This document shows, piece after piece, positions 7,944-15,465 of a stretch of 64,000 bases of DNA; position 1 is the first letter of the stretch; each line of letters opens with the position of its first letter. The stretch is from Brevibacillus gelatini (GTDB taxonomy: Bacteria > Bacillota > Bacilli > Brevibacillales > Brevibacillaceae). A program made the translations under genes and the position numbers. The stretch spans positions 88,876 through 152,875 of the forward strand of contig NZ_RHHS01000032.1 in NCBI RefSeq assembly GCF_003710935.1, written 5' to 3'. The notes under the pieces are model-generated. The model saw only the letters and a list, made by a program, of their open reading frames with translations. It was not told the DNA's origin and searched no databases.

Positions 7944-8225
7944 ATGTCATCCATTTTAGTTATTGGCGGAGATCGCCTTGGAAATATCGTCGATTTGTTG
8001 CGCGGGCAAGGCTTCAAGGACATTCACCATGTCACAGGTCGCAAAAGCTCGCAAACAGGCGTGAAAATCCCGGCAGGTATCCATATGATTCTGGTACTGA
8101 CTGATTTCGTGAACCACAACCTGGCGAAAACGGTGAAAAACCAGGCGAAAGACCGCGAACTGCCGATTGTGTTCTGCAAACGTTCGTGTTCCGCTATTGC
8201 CAAAGCTTTCGAACTGACCGCGTAA
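7944..8225 (+). CDS. DUF2325-family protein, Fur-regulated
   Basis: A 93-residue soluble protein matching DUF2325: SSILVIGGDRLGNI at the start, a Rossmann-like G-G-D turn, H-H-V-T-G-R, IHMILVLTDFVNHNLA in the middle, and P-I-V-F-C-K-R-S-C-S-A-I near the end. The C-x-x-x-C pair is typical of the family; the biochemical function is unknown. AAGGAGG lies 10 bp before the ATG. Two Fur boxes sit over its promoter, so expression should rise when iron is scarce. It is divergent from the IMEF-encapsulin operon and probably co-transcribed with the small ORF at 8288. Confidence 0.85.
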   Translation: MSSILVIGGDRLGNIVDLLRGQGFKDIHHVTGRKSSQTGVKIPAGIHMILVLTDFVNHNLAKTVKNQAKDRELPIVFCKRSCSAIAKAFELTA

Positions 8226-8287
8226 ATACATACCCTCTCTGGTGGATAGACTAACGCGTGAGTCTGATCCCAACGGAGGAATGGCGT

Positions 8288-8434
8288 ATGGAGCAAAACC
8301 GTTTGAACGAACTGCCTATTGCCAAGCTGACGGCCGTGCAGCTGCAGCAGTTGAAGCAGGCAGAGGAACAAATCAATTCCGAAGGTCAAAACGTGTACTT
8401 GATCGCGTTTGAAAAGCAACCCCCGTCATCCTAG
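8288..8434 (+). CDS. Small hypothetical protein, 48 residues
   Basis: Short soluble, Gln-rich, probably helical protein (M-E-Q-N-R-L-N-E-L-P-I-A-K-L-T, then L-Q-Q-L-K-Q-A-E-E-Q-I). I do not recognise a family. The start is chosen by GGAGG at 8275-8279, 8 bp before the ATG at 8288; an ATG at 8281 is in another frame and too close. It lies 62 bp after the DUF2325 gene with no terminator between, so it is likely Fur-controlled by read-through. Its stop codon is inside the loop of the following terminator. Confidence 0.6.
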   Translation: MEQNRLNELPIAKLTAVQLQQLKQAEEQINSEGQNVYLIAFEKQPPSS

Positions 8435-8446
8435 ACGGGGTGTTTT
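8421..8446 (+). terminator. Intrinsic terminator overlapping the small ORF's stop
   Basis: CCCCGTC (8421-8427) pairs with GACGGGG (8434-8440), followed by TGTTTTG. It ends the Fur-regulated unit just before the convergent protease arm. Confidence 0.8.
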
Positions 8447-8457
8447 GCTTCTCTTTG

Positions 8458-8725
8458 TCATTTGAAGACGTACTGCTCCAGTTGCGCTTTCAGCGCGTCA
8501 ATGCCGATGGCAAAGCCCAGGCACTGGCTGGATTGAATGATAAAGGCATTGAGTCCGACAACCTCGCCGTTCAGGTTGATGAGTGGCCCACCACTGTTGC
8601 CGGGGTTGATGGCGGCATCGGTCTGGAAAATTTCCTCGTACATTCGCTTGGCAACTTGCAGGCGACGGTTTTTGGCGCTGATGATTCCGGCAGTGACGGA
8701 GTTTTCCAATCCGAGTGGAGAACCG
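8458..8725 (-). CDS. Trypsin/HtrA-like serine protease, C-terminal part of a split gene
   Basis: This arm supplies residues from about 156 to 242 of the protease whose N-terminus is at 12064-12530. It begins in [18 protein letters not shown] and contains the nucleophile motif [20 protein letters not shown] (Ser about 198 of the joined protein). It ends at a TGA at 8458. It lacks the catalytic His and Asp and any convincing ribosome binding site, so on its own it cannot make a protease. Through the shared six bases CGGTTC (minus strand) it joins the N-terminal arm exactly in frame. There is no frameshift or stop within the arm, which argues against simple decay. Confidence 0.88.
8720..8725 (+). 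repeat. Left 6-bp core repeat (attachment-site junction)
   Basis: GAACCG, identical to 12064-12069. Preceded by GGA here and by GGG at the other copy. To its left is protease sequence, to its right the element. Confidence 0.8.
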
Positions 8726-8753
8726 CCTGTGTGCAAAGAGGCAGAATCTTTCT

Positions 8754-10184
8754 TTAATGAAAGACAAGGCGTTGAAGGCGGACGGCGCGCTCGTGACGCC
8801 GCCCTGCTTCGAAGGAGACGGTTGCTTCCAGACGCCGGATGAGCATCGTGATGAGCAGGCGACGTTCTTCCTCACTGGCATGGGACCAGATGAGCGGCCA
8901 TTCGGTCAGCAGGCCGGGAGCGAGGGAAGCGGTTGGCGGGGGAAGCTGGGCCTGCGGTTCCGGCTGCAATGCCGCCATTTTTTCGCGAAACGCTTCCAGA
9001 GAGATCAGCCCTTCCTCGTAAGCTGCCTCCCAGCGCCGCCGTTTGCGCTCCCGCTTTTGCTCCAGTTCCGCAGCGGTCGGGCCATCGGAAGCGCGCAGCG
9101 ACTCCTGTGCTTCCCAAAGGGCAGCGAGCGCTTCTTCCGCGTAGAGCATCAGCTCGGAGAGCACAGCCTGCTCCAGTCGGTCTTCGCGGATGGCAGGGGC
9201 ATCGCAGCGGCCTGCCTGCCTGTTTTTGCATAAATAGTAGCGATGCACATACAGCCTTCCGCCGCTTTTGCTCTTCGCTGTTTTCCCCCGCATGGGTGCG
9301 CGGCAGCGCGAGCAGTAGAGCAGGCCGGAAAAAGAAAACGACGAGCCAAGGACGCGTGGATGAAGCGAGCCGCGTGCTGCGATCTTTTTTTGCACACGGT
9401 CAAAGCAGGCTTTGTCGATGATGGCAGGATGCGCCGCTTCTTCGATAATCCACTCGTCAGGCGCGTTTTGGCGCTGGTGCGAATCGGTGTAGTTCCAGCG
9501 CAAAGCCCCGTGATACACCGGATTTTTCAGCAGGCGAAGGACGGCGCTTGCACTCCAGCGGGCACCATTTTTTCCGCGCAGCCCTTGGCGGTTGGCCCAC
9601 TCGGCGATCTGCCGGGGAGATTCGCCTTTTTCGTAGCGGGCAAACATCTCGCGTACACAAGCCGCCTCGACGGGCAACACAGTCAATCTTCCTTCCAAAA
9701 GCTCGTAGCCAAAAGGAGCCGGGCCGCCTGGCCTTTTGCGTTCTCTCGCCATTTGCTCCATGCCGAGTTTGACCCGCTCTGCCAAATTTTCCCTCTCCCA
9801 CTGCGCGAGTGCCGCCACCAGCGTAATAAACAGTCGGCCGATCGCTGTCGTCGTATCGTAAACCTCCGTGCAGCTCTTGAAGCGCACGTCGTACTTTTCA
9901 AATTGTTGCAGCAGCCGATACAGATCCAGCACGGAGCGGGTGAGCCGATCGAGCCGATAGACGAGGACGACATCGATGTTTCCCTCCCGAATATCGTGCA
10001 AAAGCTGCTGAAGCGCCGGGCGGTTTGTATCCTTGGCGCTGACCCCTTCGTCGGCGTAGATGGCGGCAACTTCCCACCCTTGAGAGTGAATGTACGCCAA
10101 CAGCTTTTCCCGCTGGGCCGGGATCGAAAACCCTTCCCGTGCCTGGTCTTCGGTGCTGACGCGCATGTAGACAGCCGTTCGCAT
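8754..10184 (-). CDS. Large serine recombinase of the intervening element
   Basis: Site-specific recombinase of 476 residues. The resolvase domain opens with the catalytic-serine motif [11 protein letters not shown] (Ser10), then [16 protein letters not shown] and [12 protein letters not shown]. It is followed by a recombinase domain (about 150-260, with G-x-A-P-F-G-Y-E and N-P-V-Y-x-G), a zinc ribbon (CSRC ... YYLC ... GRC, about 290-335) and a coiled-coil/C-terminal region. Length and domains are like SpoIVCA and phage integrases. GGGAGG sits 7 bp before the ATG at 10184, so that start is preferred over the ATG at 10199. The hxlR terminator isolates it upstream, so it should have its own promoter in 10200-10282. 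No directionality factor is recognisable. Confidence 0.93.
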   Translation of the reverse strand: MRTAVYMRVSTEDQAREGFSIPAQREKLLAYIHSQGWEVAAIYADEGVSAKDTNRPALQQLLHDIREGNIDVVLVYRLDRLTRSVLDLYRLLQQFEKYDVRFKSCTEVYDTTTAIGRLFITLVAALAQWERENLAERVKLGMEQMARERKRPGGPAPFGYELLEGRLTVLPVEAACVREMFARYEKGESPRQIAEWANRQGLRGKNGARWSASAVLRLLKNPVYHGALRWNYTDSHQRQNAPDEWIIEEAAHPAIIDKACFDRVQKKIAARGSLHPRVLGSSFSFSGLLYCSRCRAPMRGKTAKSKSGGRLYVHRYYLCKNRQAGRCDAPAIREDRLEQAVLSELMLYAEEALAALWEAQESLRASDGPTAAELEQKRERKRRRWEAAYEEGLISLEAFREKMAALQPEPQAQLPPPTASLAPGLLTEWPLIWSHASEEERRLLITMLIRRLEATVSFEAGRRHERAVRLQRLVFH

Positions 10185-10235
10185 CCGCTTCCCTCCCATC
10201 TGCTGAGGTTGCTAGAGTCTACAGCAAAATGCCGG

Positions 10236-10243
10236 ATTGTATG
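10236..10243 (-). promoter_or_regulatory. Candidate sporulation-sigma -10 element upstream of the recombinase
   Basis: On the minus strand the sequence is CATACAAT, equal to the sigma-E -10 consensus and close to the sigma-K form. The region 14-15 bp upstream is T-rich and matches the sigma-E -35 poorly. TACAAT could also serve as a sigma-A -10. The assignment is tentative. Confidence 0.35.
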
Positions 10244-10282
10244 CCTGGCCAGCGCAAGAAAAAAGGTGGGCTTCAAGCGCAC

Positions 10283-10320
10283 AAAAAAGCCCCGCTTATC
10301 CTTTGTTGGACAAGTGGGGC
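10283..10320 (-). terminator. Intrinsic terminator after hxlR
   Basis: GCCCCGCTT (10289-10297) pairs with AAGTGGGGC (10312-10320), with a T-run on the minus strand (A's at 10283-10288). It separates hxlR from the recombinase transcript. Confidence 0.82.
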
Positions 10321-10324
10321 GGCA

Positions 10325-10645
10325 CTACATCCATTTTTGTCCCCATTCGTGAATGGATTCAATGACTGGACGCAGGTCTTTACCTTTTTCTGTCAATTCG
10401 TATTCGATGCGAACGGGAATTTCCGGATACACCTTGCGCTCCAAAATCCCCAGTTCCTCCAACTCTTTCAACCGTTCCGAGAGCATTTTGTCGCTCATTT
10501 GCGGAACCATCTCGCGAATATCCTTGAAGCGAACGGTGCCGCGCAGCAAAACGTGAATGATTAGACCCGTCCACCGTTTGCCCAGGATCTTAATGGCACA
10601 TTCGTACTTGGGACACATGTGTTCGCTGGCAAACTCTTGACTCAT
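10325..10645 (-). CDS. HxlR-family winged-helix regulator
   Basis: Cytoplasmic DNA-binding protein of 106 residues, the usual HxlR length. It has the diagnostic N-terminal cysteine (MCPKYECAIKILGKRWTGLII), the recognition region RFKDIREMVPQMSDKMLSERLKELEELGILER, and a wing Y-E-L-T-E-K-G-K-D-L. AGAGGTG lies 8 bp before the ATG at 10645; the ATG at 10669 lacks a site. HxlR proteins often sense electrophiles or oxidants through the N-terminal Cys. It is carried inside the element and diverges from the yheC/D-like gene, which it may regulate (inference). Confidence 0.9.
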   Translation of the reverse strand: MSQEFASEHMCPKYECAIKILGKRWTGLIIHVLLRGTVRFKDIREMVPQMSDKMLSERLKELEELGILERKVYPEIPVRIEYELTEKGKDLRPVIESIHEWGQKWM

Positions 10646-10909
10646 GTCGGTGTCACCTCTGTATTGCATGGTTGTATTACAGCTTATTGTATCAGATATG
10701 CTTGAAAAAAGTAAGTAACGAAGTGTTGGGGAATCGCTCCTTTATGTTGTTGCCGAAAGCACACGCATGTATGCGCATTCCTTTTGCCGACCGTCTGCCT
10801 GCCGTCCGGACCTGGGGGTGTTCAAGCCCGTTTCGCTGCTGGATCGTTTCGTGGGCAGGTTCACGAACATAGACTGTGGCGAACGATTTGAGAAGAAGAG
10901 GGTGTTACG

Positions 10910-12025
10910 ATGCATCCCAAACGGGTGATCGGGATTTTGACCTGGCGAAAGGGACAGCGCTTTGGCGAACCGGACTATTTGCGCAAGCTGGTGCGGGCAG
11001 GGCAAAAGCTGGGGGCGGAAATCTACCTGTTTTCGCATCAGGACGTGTATCGGAAAGCAAAAAAGATCAGAGGCTTTGTGCCGAAAGCGGGGGGCGGATG
11101 GGCCAGCAGATGGTTTCCATGGCCAGAGGTCGTCATTGACCGCTATCGGCGGCGCGTACCGGAGTACATCCGGCTGCGAAACAGCAGCCTGTTTTTCTTT
11201 GCGAACAGCCCTTTTTCCAAAAAGTGGCGCGTGACACAGCTGCTGGCCAAAGACGAACGGGTCCGTCACTGGATTCCGGAGACTCATCTGTACGCAAAAA
11301 AGACAATGGCAAGCATGCTGGCCCGACATCCGCTGGTGTATGTCAAACCGGGGAACGGTTCAGGCGGGAAAAGCATCTTGCGGGTGGAACATGTGGGCCA
11401 AAAGTATCTCCTTTCCGGACGTGACAAGCAGTATCAGGTGCATATGGCCAGGCTGGACAGCAGGATGGCAGTCGAGAACTGGATCAGCCGCTGGGTTGCC
11501 CAGCAACGAATTGCAGACGGCAACTTTTTGGTCCAGCAAGGAGTCGATCTCGGCCTGATCCCGGGTCATGTGGCAGATGTACGGGTGTTAATCCAAAAGG
11601 ACGAGGGAGGTGAGTGGAGGGTAACAGGCAGCGGGGTTCGCATCGGCAAGTCTGGCAGTTCCACCTCCAATCTGCATGGCGGAGGACAGGCGTTTCCGTT
11701 TGCGCCGCTGATCGAAAGATGTTTCGGTAGCAAGGCACCGCACATTATCCGGGAATGCCACCTGCTTGCCCATGAGGTGGCGAGTACACTGGAGGACTAC
11801 TTCGGTCGGATGATGGAGTTTGGCCTGGACATCGGTGTGGATGTGAACGGGCGGGTGTGGCTGATCGAGGTTAATCCCAAGCCGGGACGCGAAGTTTTTC
11901 GCCAGATAGGAGAGAAGGACACGTATGCCAAAGCGATCGAGCGTCCGGTGCAGTTTGCGCTCCATCTTGCCCGCAGCAGGCAAAGCCGCCAAGTTTCGCA
12001 GAGGGCGCGACGCGCTGGCGATTGA
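10910..12025 (+). CDS. YheC/YheD-family ATP-grasp protein
   Basis: A 371-residue protein of the YheC/YheD family, whose Bacillus members are endospore coat-associated. N-terminal domain: V-I-G-I-L-T-W-R-K-G-Q-R-F-G-E-P. ATP-grasp region from about residue 110: F-S-K-K-W-R-V-T-Q-L-L, then V-K-P-G-N-G-S-G-G-K-S-I (nucleotide loop), D-V-R-V-L-I-Q-K and L-I-E-V-N-P-K-P-G-R near the C-terminus (metal ligands). AGAAGAGGG precedes the ATG. It is cargo of the intervening element, reading towards its right end. The product is unknown; the spore link is family knowledge. Confidence 0.88.
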   Translation: MHPKRVIGILTWRKGQRFGEPDYLRKLVRAGQKLGAEIYLFSHQDVYRKAKKIRGFVPKAGGGWASRWFPWPEVVIDRYRRRVPEYIRLRNSSLFFFANSPFSKKWRVTQLLAKDERVRHWIPETHLYAKKTMASMLARHPLVYVKPGNGSGGKSILRVEHVGQKYLLSGRDKQYQVHMARLDSRMAVENWISRWVAQQRIADGNFLVQQGVDLGLIPGHVADVRVLIQKDEGGEWRVTGSGVRIGKSGSSTSNLHGGGQAFPFAPLIERCFGSKAPHIIRECHLLAHEVASTLEDYFGRMMEFGLDIGVDVNGRVWLIEVNPKPGREVFRQIGEKDTYAKAIERPVQFALHLARSRQSRQVSQRARRAGD

Positions 12026-12063
12026 GCAACAGCCTGTTTTTTGGCGCTATGACGACAAACGGG

Positions 12064-12069
12064 GAACCG
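12064..12069 (+). repeat. Right 6-bp core repeat (attachment-site junction)
   Basis: GAACCG, identical to 8720-8725. To its left is the element, to its right the N-terminal protease arm. Confidence 0.8.
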
Positions 12070-12530
12070 ACACTGATGACCCATTCACCAACCTTGGTGT
12101 GGGAAGAGTTGCCGAGCGACAAAGGGTAAAGCTTGCAGTCCGCGTCAATTTTAATGACAGCATAATCTCTGACTCGATCAGCGATGATGCGTTTGGCTTC
12201 GAAAATCTTGCCGTTGAACAGCTTGACAAAAATTTTTTTCGATTTGCCGATGACATGCTCGCTGGTCAAGATATAACCTCTGGGATGGAAGATAAATCCC
12301 GAACCGAAGCTGCGCTCAAGAGGCGTCGTCGATTTATCTTCGTGATCGATGAGGCTGCGGATGAGGGAATCGACATCTTTGGCAAGGGGGGCGTCTTCGG
12401 TAACGATGGAGACGACTCCCTCCTGAACTCGCTCTACAATCGGAACAAAAAAGTTGAACGGATGCAGACTGCTGCTGCTCACAGGGTACTTTACACGCGT
12501 ATACTGGGACCATCGTTTACTTTTCAACAA
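12064..12530 (-). CDS. Trypsin/HtrA-like serine protease, N-terminal part of a split gene
   Basis: Encodes residues 1 to about 156 of the protease: no signal peptide or membrane anchor, then the trypsin-like domain with GSGFIFHPRGYILTSEHVIG (His92) and DYAVIKIDA (Asp122), ending VGEWVISVGS at the element border. The serine motif is in the other arm (8458-8725). Start is one of two tandem TTGs (12530 or 12527) after GGGGGAGAGG. Unexcised, the frame runs 64 codons into antisense element sequence and would give an inactive protein. The joined product (242 residues) would be a soluble, PDZ-less HtrA-type enzyme, shorter than HtrA/HtrB. Confidence 0.87.
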
Positions 12531-12812
12531 CCTCTCCCCCTACAGCAGTAGTTAGGTATATATCATCTTATGGAAAGGCAGAAGGGAAGGGACGCCCAAT
12601 TTGCTTATGCACGTGTGTTATATCATTATTTTCGATTGATATAATAAAGAAATAGCATTGGTATAATTATTAGAATCAAATTATAATACATGTAGGTAAA
12701 GAATATTTTGAACATAAAGGCTTGGCAGAGGAACACCTGCAATTGTCTGAAAAAAGGGAATAATCTGCTTTGTCTGTAGAGAGAAAAAGAAAGATAGGGA
12801 GGATGCGAAGAG

Positions 12813-13355
12813 ATGGATGTGAAAACGATCATACTTGGTTTTTTAAGCTACGGAGAGATGAGTGGATACGATATCAAGCAAGCCTTTTCCAATAGCATCG
12901 GATTTTTCTACGACGCCAGCTTTGGAGCCATTTACCCTGCGCTGCGCAAGCTGGAGGAAGAAGGACTCGTCACCAAACAAGAGGTCATTCAGACTGGAAA
13001 GCCCAACAAAATTTTGTACCAGATTACCGCACAAGGGAGAGAAGTGTTCCACCAGGAAATTCAGGCACCGATCCTGCCTCCGGTACTGCGCTCCGATATG
13101 CTGGTGAAAATTTTCTTCGGCAAGAGCCGCACGCCAGCGGAGCAAAAAGACATGCTGGATAACTGTCTGAATCTGCAGCGGAAGATGCTTCAGCAAAGCC
13201 GGGCGTCTTTTAAAAAGCTGGAGGCCCACTTTGACGAATATCAGCGCTTTTGCTGGGAATACACGATTCACCATTTGGAGACGACGATTTCCTTTCTGGA
13301 GCAAAAAATGCCATCCCTGTTGAAGCAGCCTGCCTTGTCCGCTTCCGTGGGGTAG
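12813..13355 (+). CDS. PadR-family transcriptional regulator
   Basis: A 180-residue regulator with an N-terminal PadR winged helix (ILGFLSYGEMSGYDIKQAF, then GAIYPALRKLEEEGLV and Y-Q-I-T-A-Q-G-R) and a C-terminal helical dimerisation domain of the vir_act_alpha_C type. GGGAGG lies 11 bp before the ATG. It stands alone with a terminator after it. PadR proteins usually repress nearby efflux or stress genes, but no obvious target adjoins. The 12531-12812 upstream stretch is A/T-rich and should hold its promoter and the divergent protease promoter. Confidence 0.9.
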   Translation: MDVKTIILGFLSYGEMSGYDIKQAFSNSIGFFYDASFGAIYPALRKLEEEGLVTKQEVIQTGKPNKILYQITAQGREVFHQEIQAPILPPVLRSDMLVKIFFGKSRTPAEQKDMLDNCLNLQRKMLQQSRASFKKLEAHFDEYQRFCWEYTIHHLETTISFLEQKMPSLLKQPALSASVG

Positions 13356-13384
13356 CTCCCGTCCCAACCGAGCAAACATATAGC

Positions 13385-13427
13385 AAAAAAGGCTTCGCCT
13401 GCAAGCAACGGGCGAAGCCTTTCTTTT
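13385..13427 (+). terminator. Intrinsic terminator after padR
   Basis: AGGCTTCGCC pairs with GGGCGAAGCCT, with A's before and T's after, so it could serve both strands. Confidence 0.85.
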
Positions 13428-13484
13428 TCGGCGCACCAGGCACAGGGCCGACAGCAAAGCACGGTGCAGCCAGCTCTGCCAAGG

Positions 13485-14597
13485 CTACTTCAAGTTTTCC
13501 GGGTTGAGGCATTCCAGCTCAGGCACGACGAAGCGACCGTCTTTGCGAATCAGGCGGTCGTCAAACCAGATTTCTCCGCCGCCCCATTCCGGACGTTGGA
13601 TCATCACCAAATCCCAGTGGATCGAGGACTTGTTGCCGTTGAAAGCTTCGTCGTAGGCTTGCCCTGGCGTAAAGTGGAAGCTGCCGTCGATTTTTTCATC
13701 GAACAGGATGTCTTTCATCGGGTTTTGGATGTAAGGGTTGACCCCGATGGCAAATTCGCCGATGTAGCGCGCGCCTTCATCGGTGTCGAACACTTCGTTG
13801 ATTTTTTTCGTGTCGTTGGCGGTTGCTTCCATGATTTTGCCGTCCTTGAACGTCAGCTTGATATTGTCGTATGTAAAGCCCTGGTACGGAGATGGCGTGT
13901 TGTACGCGATCGTACCGTTTACGGAATCACGCACAGGAGCGGTAAAGACTTCTCCGTCCGGGATGTTGGATTCCCCGGCGCATTTGATCGCAGGAATGCC
14001 TTTGATCGAGAAGGTCAGGTCTGTGCCGGGCCCTGTGATGCGCACCTTGTCGGTTTTTTCCATCAGCTCGACGAGGTTGTCCATCGCTTTGTCCATTTTG
14101 CCGTAGTCGAGCGTACACACCTTGAAGTAAAAATCTTCGAAGGCAGCGGTGCTCATGTTGGCGAGCTGGGCCATGGAAGCGTTCGGGTAGCGGAGCACGA
14201 CCCATTTTGTCTCCGGTACGCGCACATCCAGCACCGGGCGCATCAGCAGCTTCGAGTACAGCTGCATTTTGTCGCCAGGCACGTCGGACAGCTCGCTGAT
14301 GTTGTCGCCGCCGCGGATTCCGATGTAGCAGTCCATCTGCTTCATGAAGGAGACGTCTGCCTCGCGCATGATGCCAAGCTGGGTTTCATTGACGCCGAGC
14401 AACAGCTCGCGCTGAATGCTCTGGTCAATCAGCTGGACGTAAGGGTTGCCGCCTGCTTCGTACACTTTGGCAATGACGGCCTTCGTCAAGTCAGCGACAT
14501 CGCCGATGGAGTAGATTAAAACGTTTTCCCCTTTTTGCACGCGGGTGGAGTAGTTGACCAATACATCTGCCAAACGTTCAATACGCGGATCTTTCAT
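13485..14597 (-). CDS. M29-family aminopeptidase (AmpS/AmpT-like)
   Basis: Cytoplasmic metallo-aminopeptidase of 370 residues. Opens with R-I-E-R-L-A-D-V-L-V-N-Y-S-T-R-V-Q-K-G-E-N-V-L-I. Metal-site residues are in the conserved family segments G-E-S-N-I-P-D-G-E-V-F-T-A-P (about 240), MEATANDTKKINEVFDTDEGARYIGEFAIGVN, and LFDEKIDGSFHFTPGQAY, I-H-W-D-L-V near the C-terminus. The start at 14597 is favoured by homology. The frame remains open to 14627, and AGGG lies 12 bp before 14597, so the exact start is less certain. Monocistronic. Confidence 0.88.
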   Translation of the reverse strand: MKDPRIERLADVLVNYSTRVQKGENVLIYSIGDVADLTKAVIAKVYEAGGNPYVQLIDQSIQRELLLGVNETQLGIMREADVSFMKQMDCYIGIRGGDNISELSDVPGDKMQLYSKLLMRPVLDVRVPETKWVVLRYPNASMAQLANMSTAAFEDFYFKVCTLDYGKMDKAMDNLVELMEKTDKVRITGPGTDLTFSIKGIPAIKCAGESNIPDGEVFTAPVRDSVNGTIAYNTPSPYQGFTYDNIKLTFKDGKIMEATANDTKKINEVFDTDEGARYIGEFAIGVNPYIQNPMKDILFDEKIDGSFHFTPGQAYDEAFNGNKSSIHWDLVMIQRPEWGGGEIWFDDRLIRKDGRFVVPELECLNPENLK

Positions 14598-14658
14598 AGG
14601 AAGGGTATCCCTCGCTTTCCATATCATAGTCAGTACGTATTGTACACAAAACAGATAG

Positions 14659-14683
14659 AAAAAAGCTACCCAGGCAGGGTAGC
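14659..14683 (-). terminator. Intrinsic terminator after the YjcZ-like gene
   Basis: GCTACCC (14665-14671) pairs with GGGTAGC (14677-14683), with a T-run on the minus strand. Confidence 0.75.
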
Positions 14684-14754
14684 GTGCGGAGGAAACGCGT
14701 TTACAGGATTCGGTTCTTCATGTATATGCAGTGTCCTGCCCTTATATGACGCTG

Positions 14755-14847
14755 TCAATCGCAGCCGCAGCCGATGATGACCAGCAGGATAAAAAGAATC
14801 AGCACTAAGGTGAAATCATCGAGGTCTCCATTGAAAATGCTGCTCAT
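14755..14847 (-). CDS. YjcZ-like small sporulation membrane peptide
   Basis: A 30-residue peptide: an acidic N-terminus M-S-S-I-F-N-G-D-L-D-D-F, then one membrane helix (T-L-V-L-I-L-F-I-L-L-V-I-I) ending G-C-G-C-D. The pattern resembles the YjcZ/YtrI-neighbour class of tiny sporulation peptides with F-x-L-I-V-V-L-F-I-L-L-I-I-V-G. AAGGAGG lies 12 bp before the ATG. It has its own terminator. The spore link is family knowledge; the two C-terminal cysteines are unusual. Confidence 0.7.
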   Translation of the reverse strand: MSSIFNGDLDDFTLVLILFILLVIIGCGCD

Positions 14848-15053
14848 AGGATGAACATCCTCCTTGTTGTGTGTTAAGCCTCTTGTGCTTACATCCATAA
14901 CATATGGGTTTTTGCACAGTCCCGATACGGGCATTCGCCCATTTATGGGAAGATTCTTTCCATTTGTCCGCCATCACTTTGCATGTTTATTATTCTGAAA
15001 AGCAGGAAAAGCTAGAGGATACGAAAAGACTTTGCAAAAAACGAAAGGATGTT

Positions 15054-15293
15054 ATGGCGATGCAAAGATCATCTTCGAGTCTGGCACACGATCTGCCCCA
15101 AATTACCATCACTGTAGGGGAGGATTTCAAATCAATCATGTGGAAAGCCCAGTACGATATGGATTTCAATACCGAATGCTTGTTTTGCTTTTCGGAGCGG
15201 ATTACAGGATACCGGGTGGAGGACGAGGCAGGGCATACCGGCAAGGTTGCTGTTTGCCCGCACTGTGAAAAGGTAAACGCGATTTACGCGTAA
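15054..15293 (+). CDS. Small conserved protein with two Cys pairs
   Basis: A 79-residue protein I cannot assign. After a polar N-terminus it has ITITVGEDFKS, then C-L-F-C-F-S-E-R and, 30 residues later, V-C-P-H-C-E-K, together a likely four-cysteine zinc site. GAAAGGAT precedes the ATG at 15054; the frame is open to 14904, without a ribosome binding site there. It ends at a strong terminator. Confidence 0.65.
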   Translation: MAMQRSSSSLAHDLPQITITVGEDFKSIMWKAQYDMDFNTECLFCFSERITGYRVEDEAGHTGKVAVCPHCEKVNAIYA

Positions 15294-15312
15294 ACACGGC
15301 GAACCAGGCAGC

Positions 15313-15350
15313 AAAAAACGATGCTCTCAGTTGCAGGGCATCGTTTTTTT
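15313..15350 (+). terminator. Intrinsic terminator
   Basis: AAAACGATGCTCT pairs with AGGGCATCGTTTT, followed by Ts. Confidence 0.85.
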
Positions 15351-15465
15351 GTGTTATATCTGCCACTGCATCCACCAAGTACCACCTGGCGTTTAGCAGG
15401 ATTGAAGGAGCCAGCCACGAATAGTATGAGAGGTATACATATGTAGAGAGTTAGGGGTGAACTTT

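Larger units (their letters stand above)
8726..12069. mobile_element. 3,344-bp serine-recombinase element inserted in a protease gene
   Basis: The element lies between copies of GAACCG at 8720-8725 and 12064-12069 and contains three genes: large serine recombinase (-), HxlR regulator (-) and YheC/YheD-like ATP-grasp protein (+). Only 28 bp separate the recombinase stop from the left repeat, and 38 bp separate the yheC/D stop from the right repeat. Removing it with one repeat copy joins 467 and 262 bases of protease sequence into 729 bases (243 codons, no internal stop). There are no phage structural or replication genes. It resembles the intervening elements of sporulation genes in Bacillus; developmental excision is inference. 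Confidence 0.87.

Noticed and set aside
8458..8736. ORF of 92 residues treated as an independent small protease
   Set aside because: It lacks the catalytic His and Asp and a ribosome binding site; its first codons belong to the element junction. It is the second arm of the split gene.
9243..10352. 369-codon plus-strand ORF
   Set aside because: Antisense shadow of the recombinase; composition-driven and without a ribosome binding site.
10874..10895. CATAGACTG as a sigma-K -10 for yheC/D
   Set aside because: The -35 has no suitably spaced AC element, so the match is no better than chance.
11871..12063. Continuation of the N-terminal protease frame as a genuine protein end
   Set aside because: These 64 codons are antisense to the yheC/D gene and match no protease C-terminus.
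8726..12069. Element as a prophage or an insertion sequence
   Set aside because: No structural, lysis or replication genes; no DDE transposase or terminal inverted repeats. The recombinase is of the integrase/excisionase serine type.
8458..12530. Protease gene interpreted as a simple decayed pseudogene
   Set aside because: There are no frameshifts or stops in either arm, all triad residues remain, and the join is exactly in frame through a repeat.
13464..14519. 351-codon plus-strand ORF
   Set aside because: Shadow of the M29 aminopeptidase gene.
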